NCBI RefSeq assembly: GCF_017916455.1
Contig: NZ_JAFMSY010000005.1
Location: forward strand, 183,739 to 247,738
Direction of reading: 5' to 3'
From: Nocardioides xinjiangensis
GTDB lineage: Bacteria; Actinomycetota; Actinomycetes; Propionibacteriales; Nocardioidaceae
Length of the DNA stretch: 64,000 bases
Shown here: positions 37,070-45,343 of the stretch, piece by piece
Position numbering within the stretch: the stretch's first letter is position 1
Layout: every line of letters starts with the position of its first letter
The notes under the pieces: generated by a model
Seen by the model: only the letters and a program-made list of their open reading frames with translations
Databases searched by the model: none
What the model was told of the DNA's origin: nothing
Program-made: the position numbers and the translations under genes

Positions 37070-38986
37070 ATGTCCGGCACGACCACGTCCTCGCGCTCCA
37101 CGCGTCCGCCCGTCACCGGGCTGCGACGCCTGTGCGCCACCTCGCTCGCCCTCGCGACCGCGCTGCTGATCGCCCCGGCCACGCCCGACGCCCTGGCTCC
37201 GGCAGCCGCGGCGGCACCGGTGGCCGCACGGGTCGCCGACACCCCCCAGACGACGCCCGCCACGTCGTTCCGGGTGGCCAACTTCAACGTCCTCGGCGCC
37301 GACCACACCGCGCCGGGCGGCAACCGCAAGGGCTGGGACTCCGGCGTGGTGCGCATGGACCGCGTGGTGACCCTGGTGAAGGAGAACGCGCTCGACGTCG
37401 TCGGCTTCCAGGAGTTCCAGCCGCCGCAGGCCACGCGCTTCGCGGAGCTGATGGGGACCACCTGGCAGACCTACCCCGGCCTGAACAACCCCGCGGGACC
37501 GTCGGTCAACTCGATCGGGTGGAGCACCGCGGTCTGGCGGCTGCTCGAGGCGCGCACCATCCCGATCCCCTACTTCGACGGCGTCCCCAGCCGGATGCCC
37601 GCGGTCCTGCTCCAGAACATCGAGACCGGGCGCCGCGTGTGGTTCTTCAACACGCACAACCCGGCCGACACCCGGGGGCCGGCCCAGCAGTGGCGCGACA
37701 CGGGCTTCGCGATGGAGGTCGCCCTGGCCAACGAGCTGCGCGCCGCCTACCCCGACGCCCCGTTCATCTCGCTCGGTGACAAGAACGAGCGCGGCGAGTA
37801 CTACTGCGCCGTGGCCCCCGGCGCCGACCTGTGGTCGGCGAGCGGCGGCTACGTCGACGGCACCACGTGCCGCCCGCCGGCCGGCGGGGCGATCGACTGG
37901 ATCATGGGCACGAAGGACGTGTTCTTCAACGGGTACACCCGCCTCGACAACGCGTTCGTCCGCCGCACGAGCGACCACCCGCTCTACTTCGCCAACGCGG
38001 TGGTCCCGGCCTCGGCGCCCGTCGGCGTCGACCACGTCGTGGTCGTCGCCGTCCCCGGCCTGACGTCGACCGTCGTGCGTGGCAAGGTCGGCGACGCCGG
38101 CGAGATCGCCCGCCTGCGTGCCAACGGCGCCTCGACGACCAACGCCCGCACCGTCCGGGAGAGCACGCAGGCCGACGCGAACCTCATGTCGCTGCTCACC
38201 GGCCGCCGGGTGTTCGCCAAGGCCGGCGGCCACGGCGTCGGCTCCACCAAGCGACTGCCCGCCACGGTGCACGCCTCGGCCGGGCAGTACGTCTCGGGCG
38301 TCTTCGACCTCGCCCACAACCTCTCGAACCGCACGATGTTCGGCGCCAGCCGCCCCGAGACGCACCTGGTCCACCGCAGCTGGAACCGCAAGTCCGGCGG
38401 CGGTGACCCCTACGGCGTCGACGACGGGAAGGCCAAGCTCGACGCCGCCAAGGTGATGCGCGACGACGCCGCGGTCGTCGGGTGGTGGCGCGACAAGATC
38501 GCCAAGGCACCGGCCGAGCTCAGCGTCCTCGAGCTCTCCGGGGTGCTGGACGCAGGTCTCGACGACGGCTTCACCGGTCCGGCGTACCAGAAGGCGGTCC
38601 GCAAGGCGTTCCGTCGCGTGGCAGCGGTGCGCCGCAGCATCGCCGCGTCGCCGGAGATGCAGGGCACCACCCTGCTGGTGGTCACCGGCACCGGCGGCGC
38701 CCAGAAGGCGCGAGGGTCCTCGCGCGACTGGGCCCAGAGCTACCGCGTCCCCATGTGGGTGACCGGTCCCGGCGTCCCCGCCGACAGCGACCTGTACGAC
38801 CTCAACCCGTCGTTCGCCTCGCCGGGCAAGCAGCAGATGGGCTACTCGGGCGTCCAGCCGATCCGCGTCGGTGACCTGACCAACCTCGTCACCCGCACGC
38901 TCGGGCTCCCCCCGGTGCCCGGCTCGTCGATGGACCCCGAGCAGCGCTTCCAGGTCTTCGACCCGCTCCTGGTGCCCGGCGCCTGA
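37070..38986 (+). CDS. Secreted EEP-family protein with fused, degenerate alkaline-phosphatase-like domain
   Basis: A 638-residue exported protein. A signal peptide (Arg-rich, hydrophobic core about 22-48) leads into an EEP (DNase I-like) domain at about 66-315 with FNVLG, the metal-binding Glu in VVGFQEF, NTHNPAD, SLGDKNE and the terminal TSDHPL. A second domain (about 320-630) has the layout of the alkaline phosphatase/phosphodiesterase superfamily, including STTNARTVRESTQADANLMSLLTGR and PMWVTGPGV. Its metal-binding positions look lost: PGL instead of DGL and TGTGG instead of SDHG. The EEP half is likely the active one; substrate unknown. Confidence 0.75.
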   Translation: MSGTTTSSRSTRPPVTGLRRLCATSLALATALLIAPATPDALAPAAAAAPVAARVADTPQTTPATSFRVANFNVLGADHTAPGGNRKGWDSGVVRMDRVVTLVKENALDVVGFQEFQPPQATRFAELMGTTWQTYPGLNNPAGPSVNSIGWSTAVWRLLEARTIPIPYFDGVPSRMPAVLLQNIETGRRVWFFNTHNPADTRGPAQQWRDTGFAMEVALANELRAAYPDAPFISLGDKNERGEYYCAVAPGADLWSASGGYVDGTTCRPPAGGAIDWIMGTKDVFFNGYTRLDNAFVRRTSDHPLYFANAVVPASAPVGVDHVVVVAVPGLTSTVVRGKVGDAGEIARLRANGASTTNARTVRESTQADANLMSLLTGRRVFAKAGGHGVGSTKRLPATVHASAGQYVSGVFDLAHNLSNRTMFGASRPETHLVHRSWNRKSGGGDPYGVDDGKAKLDAAKVMRDDAAVVGWWRDKIAKAPAELSVLELSGVLDAGLDDGFTGPAYQKAVRKAFRRVAAVRRSIAASPEMQGTTLLVVTGTGGAQKARGSSRDWAQSYRVPMWVTGPGVPADSDLYDLNPSFASPGKQQMGYSGVQPIRVGDLTNLVTRTLGLPPVPGSSMDPEQRFQVFDPLLVPGA

Positions 38987-39092
38987 CCGGAGGTTGGGAC
39001 GCGGCCCGGAGGCCCGGCTAGGCTGGCCGCCTCCGAGCCGTCCGCCCGACCCGCCCGCGCGGCAGGCGGCTCGCCTCCCGGAGGTGGCCGTG

Positions 39093-40217
39093 ATGCACAA
39101 GGATCCGACCGTGAGCGGCCCGCGCCGCTCGCGCGCGGAGGTGTGGGCACCCCTCCTGGTGCTGGCGGTCATCGCGGGCGTCGTGTGGGCGTCCTTCTGG
39201 TCCGGGCCCGCCGGCACGGGCTCCGCGGACGACCGCGTCGGCGCCTCCCAGGAGACCGGCGAAGTCACGGAGCCGGACGGGCCCACCGGGACGGAGGAGC
39301 AGGGGTCGGCGACGCCGGACGACGAGGCCACCTCCGGGGAGGGCGGCAGTGCCGAGCCGGACGTCACCGAGCCCGAGGAGCTCGAGGCGTCCGTACGTCG
39401 CTTCCGCGCCGCCCAGCGGCGGCTGGCGGCCCGGGTCGCCCAGCAGCTCGAGCGCCGCACCCAGCCGGCGGTGGAGTTCCAGGTCGCGACCTACAACGTG
39501 CTCGGCGACTCCCACACCGGTCCCGGCGGCAACAAGCCCGGGTTCCCCGACGCGGGTCCCCGCATGGACATGGCGATCGCCGCGCTGCGCGGCAACGGCA
39601 TCGACGTGGTCGGCTTCCAGGAGTTCGAGGCCAGCCAGCACAACATGTTCGTCGCCCGGGCGGGGGAGTACTCGCTCTACCCGGGGTTGTCCCTCGGCGA
39701 CAAGTCCGTCCGCTTCAACATCGCCTGGCGCTCCGACATGTTCCGGATGGTCGAGGCGCATACCCTCACCATCCCCTACGCCGGCGGCAGCCGGATCGCG
39801 ATGCCGGTCGTGCTGCTGGAGTCCACGAGCACCGGTCGCCGGGCGTGGTTCGCGAACTTCCACAACCCCGCGGACACCCCCCGCCTCGGCAACAACGCCC
39901 GCTGGCGGGCCGAGGCCGCCGGCCTCGAGATCGCCCACCTCACCGAGCTGCGCCGGTCGGGCGACTACCCGGTGATCGCCACGGGCGACTACAACGAGCG
40001 CGCGGAGATCTTCTGCCGCTTCACCGCCGGGGGCGTCTTCAGCGCCGCCAACGGCGGCAGCTCGGCAGGCGGGTGCTCGCCGCCCCCGAGCATGCAGGTG
40101 GACTGGATCTTCGGCTCCACCGGCGTCGCCTTCGCCGACTACGCCGTGACCGGCACCGGCAAGGCGTCCGACCACAGCCTGGTGCACGCCACCGCCACGC
40201 TGACCGCGTCGGAGTAG
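39093..40217 (+). CDS. Membrane-anchored EEP-family protein
   Basis: A 374-residue paralogue of the preceding EEP domain. A single N-terminal membrane anchor (about residues 18-37) is followed by an acidic Ser/Thr/Glu-rich spacer, a short Arg/Gln coiled helix, and the EEP domain from about 128: ATYNVLGDSHTGPGG, VVGFQEFEASQ, NFHNPAD, ATGDYNER, GKASDHSLVHA. All expected metal and catalytic positions are retained. GGAGG (39080-39084) supports the ATG at 39093. A TAGGCT -10-like box lies near 39018. Likely a surface phosphodiesterase or nuclease-fold enzyme. Confidence 0.8.
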   Translation: MHKDPTVSGPRRSRAEVWAPLLVLAVIAGVVWASFWSGPAGTGSADDRVGASQETGEVTEPDGPTGTEEQGSATPDDEATSGEGGSAEPDVTEPEELEASVRRFRAAQRRLAARVAQQLERRTQPAVEFQVATYNVLGDSHTGPGGNKPGFPDAGPRMDMAIAALRGNGIDVVGFQEFEASQHNMFVARAGEYSLYPGLSLGDKSVRFNIAWRSDMFRMVEAHTLTIPYAGGSRIAMPVVLLESTSTGRRAWFANFHNPADTPRLGNNARWRAEAAGLEIAHLTELRRSGDYPVIATGDYNERAEIFCRFTAGGVFSAANGGSSAGGCSPPPSMQVDWIFGSTGVAFADYAVTGTGKASDHSLVHATATLTASE

Positions 40218-40242
40218 GCGCAGCGCCGGCGACGGCGCTCGA

Positions 40243-40248
40243 TATACT
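40243..40248 (+). promoter_or_regulatory. -10 box (TATACT) of the leaderless LicD-methyltransferase gene
   Basis: TATACT, close to the ideal -10 sequence, ends 6 nt before the GTG at 40255 in an otherwise GC-rich gap, so a strong leaderless promoter is likely. Confidence 0.6.
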
Positions 40249-40254
40249 CCGGGA

Positions 40255-41820
40255 GTGAGGTCACTGAGCCAGCTGCGGCGTCCCGGCGCGCTGGAGGTCC
40301 TCCGGATCGACGCGCAGGAGATCGTCGTCTCGCCGTCCCGCGAGCGGCTCGTCGACGTCGCCTTCGACGGCCGGCGCATCTGGTCGTTCTGGCTGCTGCG
40401 TGACGGCCAGGCGCGCGACGACGGGATCCACCTGTCCTGGCCCAAGCCGCTGCGCCCCTTCCTCGACGGCGTCACCGAGGTCACGATGACCGACCCGGGC
40501 ACCGGCACGGTGCTGTACTCCCGGACGGTCCGGCTCGGCGACCGTCGCGACCGGATCGAGGTGGTGAACGCGGCGGGCCGACCGCTCAGCCTCGACAAGT
40601 CGCTCAAGCTCGTCGAGACCTTCGACACGCGCGACGCCGCCCAGGTGGAGCCGCTGCTCGACGCGATCGACGAGGTCCTCGGCGCGCTGCGCAAGGCCGG
40701 GCTCGACGCGTTCCTGGCCTACGGGACCGCGCTGGGCGCCGTGCGTGACGGCGGGCTCATCGGCCACGACAGCGACGCCGACCTCGGCTACGTCAGCACC
40801 TACGACCACCCGGTCGACGTGATCCGCGAGTCCTTCCGCGTGCAGCGCGCGCTGACCGACATGGGCTACCGGGTCACGCGGTACTCCGCGATCGCGCTCA
40901 AGGTCCACGTGCTGGAGAGCGACGGGCTCGACCGCGGCCTCGACGTCTTCGGCGGCTTCATGCGCAACGGCGTGCTGTACCTGATGGGCGAGATCGCGGT
41001 GCCGTTCCGGCGCGAGTGGATCCACCCGCTCGGCACGGCCTCGCTGGAGGGCCGCGAGTTCCCCGTGCCGGCCGATGCCGACAAGTTCCTCACCGCCACC
41101 TACGGCCCCCACTGGCGCGTGCCCGACCCGGCCTACAAGTTCACCACGCCGGCCAGCACCATCGAGCTGTTCAACGGCTGGTTCCGCGGGATGCGCACGG
41201 GCCGGGCCGGCTGGCACGGCTACCACAAGCGCACGATCCACCAGGAGCCGACGGTGTCCGACGTCGCGCGCGAGGTGGCCGAGCGCCACCCCGACCTGGC
41301 GACGTACGTCGACATCGGCTGCGGCCGCGGGGCCGACGTCGGCTTCTTCGCCGACCGGGGCGTCGCCGCGGTCGGCCTCGACTTCCAGCCCTATGCCTAC
41401 GAGGTCGAGGCGCAGCGCCGCGCGGACGACCCGCGCGTGACCTTCCAGCTGTTCAACCTGCTCGAGCTGCGCCACGTGCTCGCCGTCCCGGCCTGGCTCG
41501 CCCGGCTGCCGGGCCCCCGCGCCGTGGGCTGCGTCCACGTCGTCGAGCGGCTCGGCCGGCGCGGGCGGCTCAACATGCTGCGGGCCTCGCGCATGGTCCT
41601 CGCCGGCACCACCGGCACGCTGCACCTGCAGTTCCTCAGCGAGAAGGGCCGTGACGGCTACGCTCGCCGCACCGGCGCCCGCAAGGCCCTCGACCCGGCG
41701 GTCGTGCTGGCCGAGGTGGCCGAGTCCGGCGGCCGCGTCCTCGAGGACCGGCGCACGCGCGTCTCGGCCGACCCCGCGAGCTCGCAGGTGTGCCGCTTGA
41801 TCATCGACTGGAACGGGTGA
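40255..41820 (+). CDS. LicD-family nucleotidyl/phosphotransferase fused to a SAM methyltransferase
   Basis: A 521-residue fusion. After a ~120-residue N-terminal beta-rich region, a LicD/fukutin-type domain (about 135-300) shows FLAYGTALGAVRDGGLIGHDSDADLGYV, with the aspartates expected to bind metal, then LKVHVLESDG and DVFGGF. A class I methyltransferase domain follows from about 340 (TYVDIGCGRGADVGFFADRGVAAVGLDF). LicD proteins transfer phosphocholine or similar groups to surface glycans. Fusion to a methyltransferase suggests two-step decoration of one glycopolymer. Next genes encode a small coiled-coil protein and a sulfotransferase-like protein. Confidence 0.8.
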   Translation: MRSLSQLRRPGALEVLRIDAQEIVVSPSRERLVDVAFDGRRIWSFWLLRDGQARDDGIHLSWPKPLRPFLDGVTEVTMTDPGTGTVLYSRTVRLGDRRDRIEVVNAAGRPLSLDKSLKLVETFDTRDAAQVEPLLDAIDEVLGALRKAGLDAFLAYGTALGAVRDGGLIGHDSDADLGYVSTYDHPVDVIRESFRVQRALTDMGYRVTRYSAIALKVHVLESDGLDRGLDVFGGFMRNGVLYLMGEIAVPFRREWIHPLGTASLEGREFPVPADADKFLTATYGPHWRVPDPAYKFTTPASTIELFNGWFRGMRTGRAGWHGYHKRTIHQEPTVSDVAREVAERHPDLATYVDIGCGRGADVGFFADRGVAAVGLDFQPYAYEVEAQRRADDPRVTFQLFNLLELRHVLAVPAWLARLPGPRAVGCVHVVERLGRRGRLNMLRASRMVLAGTTGTLHLQFLSEKGRDGYARRTGARKALDPAVVLAEVAESGGRVLEDRRTRVSADPASSQVCRLIIDWNG

Positions 41821-41833
41821 GGTGGGAGCAGAC

Positions 41834-42043
41834 ATGTTCGGACGCAGGAGGCACGCGCCGGCGAGCGGGGACCTGGAGAAGCGGGTCGCCGCCCTGGAGG
41901 AGGCCCTCCAGGAGAACCGCGCCCTCAACGTGCGCCTCGCCGAGCTCACCGACGTCGTGACCGAGCTGCTCCTGCCGGTCGCCGCGCGCGACGAGGAGAA
42001 GCTGGAGGAGCTGCTCGAGAAGTACCGCGGGGACTTCTCTTGA
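41834..42043 (+). CDS. Small coiled-coil protein (DUF6752-like)
   Basis: A 69-residue protein: a basic start (MFGRRRHAP), then heptad-like helix DLEKRVAALEEALQENRALNVRLAELTDVVTELLLPV and an acidic end. I recall similar actinobacterial proteins listed as DUF6752, but this is from memory. The ATG at 41834 follows GGGAG at 41824-41828 and is preferred to a GTG at 41822. The stop overlaps the start of the sulfotransferase-like gene, implying the two act together, perhaps as a scaffold or regulator for it. Confidence 0.65.
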   Translation: MFGRRRHAPASGDLEKRVAALEEALQENRALNVRLAELTDVVTELLLPVAARDEEKLEELLEKYRGDFS

Positions 42044-43107
42044 GCCCAGGCCCGGACAGCCGTGGCGGGCCCCGCCGGGTGTTCCTCCACATCGGCCTGC
42101 CGAAGACGGGGACGACGTACCTGCAGCAGGTGGTGTGGGGCAACCGCGACCGGCTCCGCGCCGCGGGCCTCGTCCTGCCCGGCTTCGGGCACCGCGAGCA
42201 CCTCTGGGCGGCGCTCGACCTCCAGGAGCGCCCGCGGCTGGCCAGGCGCCACCCGGACGCGCCGGGGGCCTGGCAGCGGCTCGTCGACGAGGGCGCGGGG
42301 CAGTCGGCCGACGTCCTCATCACCCACGAGTTCCTGTGCGGGGCCAGCGCCGCGCAGGCCTCGCGTGCCGTCGCCAGCTTCCCCGGAGCCGAGGTGCACC
42401 TGGTGGTCACGGCCCGCGACGCGGCGAGCGTGGTCTCGGCCGGCTGGCAGGAGTCGGTGAAGAACGGCGGCACCGTCGACCTCGACTCGGTCCTGGCCGG
42501 CAAGGCCGCCGGCGGCCCGGAGTTCAGCATGCGCACCTGGGACCTCGCCGCGGTGCTGGAGCGCTGGACCCGCGACCTGCCCGCCGAGCGGGTGCACCTC
42601 CTCGTGATGCCCGGCGCCGGCGAGCCGCGGGACCTGCACTGGCGCCACTTCGCCGAGGTGCTCGGCGTCGACCCCGACGACTTCGAGGCGCCGGCCGAGG
42701 CGGTCAACCCCGCGCTCGGGATCGTGCAGATCGAGACCCTCCGGCTGGTCAACAAGCACCTGCCGCCGTACTCCGCCCAGGAGCGCGGCGTGTGGATCCG
42801 CGGCTACCTCGCCGAGGACCTGCTGGCCCGGCAGCCGAGCGAGCGCGGCGGGCTGCCCGAGGCCTACCGCGACCGGTTCGACGCCATGGACCGAGCGGCC
42901 GCCCGCCTCGTGGCGGAGCGTGGGTTCCACGTGCTCGGCGACCTCGCCGCCCTCACCGGCCGCCGCGTCGCCGGTGCCGGCCGCCTGCCCGGCACCGTGA
43001 CACCGGAGGAGCTCCTCGAATCGGCGGGGCGCCTCGTCGCTGATATCGTGGCCGACGTCCGCGCGAGCACCCACGACGTGGTGCCGCGGTCCCGGGGGAG
43101 TCTCTGA
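42040..43107 (+). CDS. Sulfotransferase-like protein
   Basis: A 355-residue protein with the PAPS-binding loop of sulfotransferases (RVFLHIGLPKTGTTYLQ, about residues 14-30) and a second phosphate-binding region near VHLVVTARDAASVVSAGWQ. It would transfer sulfate from PAPS to a hydroxyl group, possibly on a cell-surface glycan. The start is TTG at 42040, overlapping the stop of the upstream small gene (TTGA); a later GTG before VFLHIG is the alternative. A paralogue with TAKSGTTYL is encoded on the minus strand at 58951-60120. Confidence 0.75.
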   Translation: MSPGPDSRGGPRRVFLHIGLPKTGTTYLQQVVWGNRDRLRAAGLVLPGFGHREHLWAALDLQERPRLARRHPDAPGAWQRLVDEGAGQSADVLITHEFLCGASAAQASRAVASFPGAEVHLVVTARDAASVVSAGWQESVKNGGTVDLDSVLAGKAAGGPEFSMRTWDLAAVLERWTRDLPAERVHLLVMPGAGEPRDLHWRHFAEVLGVDPDDFEAPAEAVNPALGIVQIETLRLVNKHLPPYSAQERGVWIRGYLAEDLLARQPSERGGLPEAYRDRFDAMDRAAARLVAERGFHVLGDLAALTGRRVAGAGRLPGTVTPEELLESAGRLVADIVADVRASTHDVVPRSRGSL

Positions 43108-43110
43108 CCC

Positions 43111-43128
43111 GGGTGCCGGAGGGCACCC
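43111..43128 (+). other. Hairpin in the leader of the phospholipase D-like gene
   Basis: GGGTGCC and GGCACCC pair perfectly around a GGAG tetraloop, ending 12 nt before the start codon. It may end sulfotransferase transcription or shape translation of the next gene. Confidence 0.5.
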
Positions 43129-43139
43129 CGAGGGAGTTT

Positions 43140-44585
43140 GTGTTGCGTTCCACGTTCATCGCCCTGTCCGCCGCCTGCGGCTTGCTGACCGCGCTGCTGG
43201 TCCCGGCCTCGGCCGCCGCCCCGCCTGCACCGGCGACCGTCGCGCGCGGCGTCGCCGCGTCGGCCCCGGCCGCCCCCACCACGCTGGCGCGCCCCGGCAA
43301 GCCCAACAAGCGGTGGAAGGTGCCCACGGGCCCGAAGTTCAACAACCCGATGATCCCCAAGGACCGCTTCGTCATCGAGCGCCACGTCCTCCGGGCGATC
43401 CGCAACACGCCCAAGGGCGAGAAGATCACCATCTCCGCGTACTCCCTCGACCGGCAGGTGTTCGCCGACGAGCTGATCCGCGCCAAGCGGCGCGGCGTCA
43501 AGGTGAAGGTGCTGCTCAACGACCACCTGGTGCCCAACGCCCAGGTCCGGATCCAGCGCGTCCTGGGCAACAAGACCAAGAAGTCCAGCTTCCTGCGCCG
43601 CTGCGTGTCGGGCTGCCGTGCCGACAAGAACGAGTACAACAACCTGCACAGCAAGTTCTACCTGTTCAGCCGCACCGGCCGGAACCGCAACGTCGTGATG
43701 CTCGGCTCCTACAACATGACGCTCAACGCGGTTCGCTGGCAGTGGAACGACCTCTGGACGACGGTCGGCAAGAAGACGCTCTACGACCAGTTCGTCTCCC
43801 TGTTCAACGACATGCGGCCCGACTGGGACAAGCGCCGTGCGTCCTACGCGTTCTGCGAGAACGGCCGGGACTGCCCCGCAGGTGACCAGCAGAAGTACTA
43901 CAACATCGTCTTCCCGCGGCACACGACGCCCAAGAAGGACGTCGTGCTCGACATCCTCAACAACGTCCAGTGCGTCTACACCGACGCGGCGGGGGTGCAG
44001 AGGCGCACCCAGCTGGCGCTCTCGATGCACACCATGCGCGGCAACCGGGGCAACTACATCGCCGACAGGCTGCGCTCCCTCTACGCGCAGGGCTGCAACC
44101 TTCGGGTCAACTACGGGCTGATGGGCTTCTACACCAAGAAGCACATCGGAGCGCCGACGCCGAGGGGCCGCGTGCCGCTGCGCTCGACCGGCTTCAACCT
44201 CCGCGACGACGTCCCGACCGGTGACCCCGAGATCGACAACATGCCCGAGAACATCGAGCGCTACACGCACCACAAGTACTTCGTGCTGCGCGGCTCCTAC
44301 AAGGGCAACGTCGACTCGCACATCGTGTGGACGGGCTCGACGAACTGGTCGAGCCTCGGCACGCCGCAGGACGAGATCCTGTTCAGCATCCACGGCCGCG
44401 GGGTCGTCCGCGACTACATGGCCAACTTCAACCTGATGTGGAAGAAGCCCTTCAGCCGCGACGCCTACACCACGACGTACTCGTCGTGGCGGATGGTCAA
44501 CGGCCGCCGGGTGGGCGTCGGCCCCATGGTCACGGTCGAGCCCGACCGGCTCAGGGGTGCCGGACCCACCTGGGAGAACGACTGA
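43140..44585 (+). CDS. Secreted phospholipase D-like protein
   Basis: A 481-residue exported protein. The signal peptide (LRSTFIALSAACGLLTALLVPASAAAP) ends in an A-x-A site. Two HKD-type motifs define a PLD phosphodiesterase: HSKFYLFSRTG...GSYNMTLNA near residue 175 and HHKYFVLRGSYKG...GSTNWSS near residue 380. Each keeps His and Lys but lacks the usual Asp at its standard place; the asparagines after them fit secreted PLD-like families. Cysteine pairs (CVSGC; CENGRDC) suggest disulfides. AGGGAG lies 3 nt before GTG 43140 and 6 nt before TTG 43143, so either may start. Confidence 0.8.
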   Translation: MLRSTFIALSAACGLLTALLVPASAAAPPAPATVARGVAASAPAAPTTLARPGKPNKRWKVPTGPKFNNPMIPKDRFVIERHVLRAIRNTPKGEKITISAYSLDRQVFADELIRAKRRGVKVKVLLNDHLVPNAQVRIQRVLGNKTKKSSFLRRCVSGCRADKNEYNNLHSKFYLFSRTGRNRNVVMLGSYNMTLNAVRWQWNDLWTTVGKKTLYDQFVSLFNDMRPDWDKRRASYAFCENGRDCPAGDQQKYYNIVFPRHTTPKKDVVLDILNNVQCVYTDAAGVQRRTQLALSMHTMRGNRGNYIADRLRSLYAQGCNLRVNYGLMGFYTKKHIGAPTPRGRVPLRSTGFNLRDDVPTGDPEIDNMPENIERYTHHKYFVLRGSYKGNVDSHIVWTGSTNWSSLGTPQDEILFSIHGRGVVRDYMANFNLMWKKPFSRDAYTTTYSSWRMVNGRRVGVGPMVTVEPDRLRGAGPTWEND

Positions 44586-44602
44586 CCGGCGACTGACCGG
44601 CG

Positions 44603-45211
44603 TCAGCCCTCCTGCTCGCCGGCGTCCTCGGCCGGCAGGAGGGACTCGGCGAGGCCTCGCACGGTCTCGAGGTCGGGGCCCTGGAGCACCACGGTGCTCG
44701 TCTCGAGGTCGTAGGCGAGCACCGTCGCGCCGTCGTGGTCCCACGCCGACCACCGGCCCGTGCCCCAGTCGGAGAGGTCCACGTCGTCGCCCGGCGTGAG
44801 TCCGGGCCGGTCGGCGAGGACGTCGTCGCTCGAGCCGGGAAGCTGGTCGAGCACCACGTCGCCGGCCGGCGCGGTGAACTCCATCCGCCACCACTGCGGG
44901 TCGGCCCGGTAGCCGCCGCCGACCGTGGTCCAGCCCTCGGGCAGCATCGTGGGCACCATGGTGACCAGCTCGTCGTCGACGGCGCGCAGCGCGGCGCGCT
45001 TGTAGGGCTTCCGGACCGCCGGCTCCTCGCCGAAGTCGACCGGGTCCACCGGCGTCGAGGTCGGCGACTGGCTCGGCGAGGCGTCGCCGGAGGTGTCGGA
45101 CGAGGCGTCGGCCGCCGTGTCGGAGGCGTTGCTCGGGTCGTCGCCGCACGCACCGGCGAGCAGGACGAGGGAGACGCCGAGGGCCGGTCCGATCGCACGG
45201 GTGGTTCGCAT
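44603..45211 (-). CDS. Putative lipoprotein of unknown function
   Basis: A 202-residue exported protein with lipobox LLAGAC (Cys22) and an acidic Ser/Thr/Asp-rich spacer. A compact C-terminal domain follows: DDELVTMVPTMLPEGWTTVGGGY, WWRMEFTAPAGDVVLDQLPG, WSAWDHDGATVLAYDLETSTVVLQG. No catalytic motif is recognised. It converges on the PLD-like gene; an 11-bp tandem repeat (GACTGACCGGC twice, 44580-44601) fills the gap. GAGACT 7 nt before the ATG may be a -10 box. Confidence 0.7.
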   Translation of the reverse strand: MRTTRAIGPALGVSLVLLAGACGDDPSNASDTAADASSDTSGDASPSQSPTSTPVDPVDFGEEPAVRKPYKRAALRAVDDELVTMVPTMLPEGWTTVGGGYRADPQWWRMEFTAPAGDVVLDQLPGSSDDVLADRPGLTPGDDVDLSDWGTGRWSAWDHDGATVLAYDLETSTVVLQGPDLETVRGLAESLLPAEDAGEQEG

Positions 45212-45300
45212 GCGCTCCAGTCTCTCACGCTGCGACGAGGGCGGGTCCGTGTGACGACTGTCTCTCCCGGCGACCCTGCCGACGGTGAACGCCCGTTAAC

Positions 45301-45306
45301 TAGACT
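45301..45306 (+). promoter_or_regulatory. Putative -10 box (TAGACT) for the acyl-CoA dehydrogenase gene
   Basis: TAGACT directly follows GTTAAC and gives a leader of about 30 nt that carries CAGGAG before the ATG at 45344. Confidence 0.5.
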
Positions 45307-45343
45307 CCGAGCGATCCAGCCGCGAGAGCACAGGAGCCACCAC

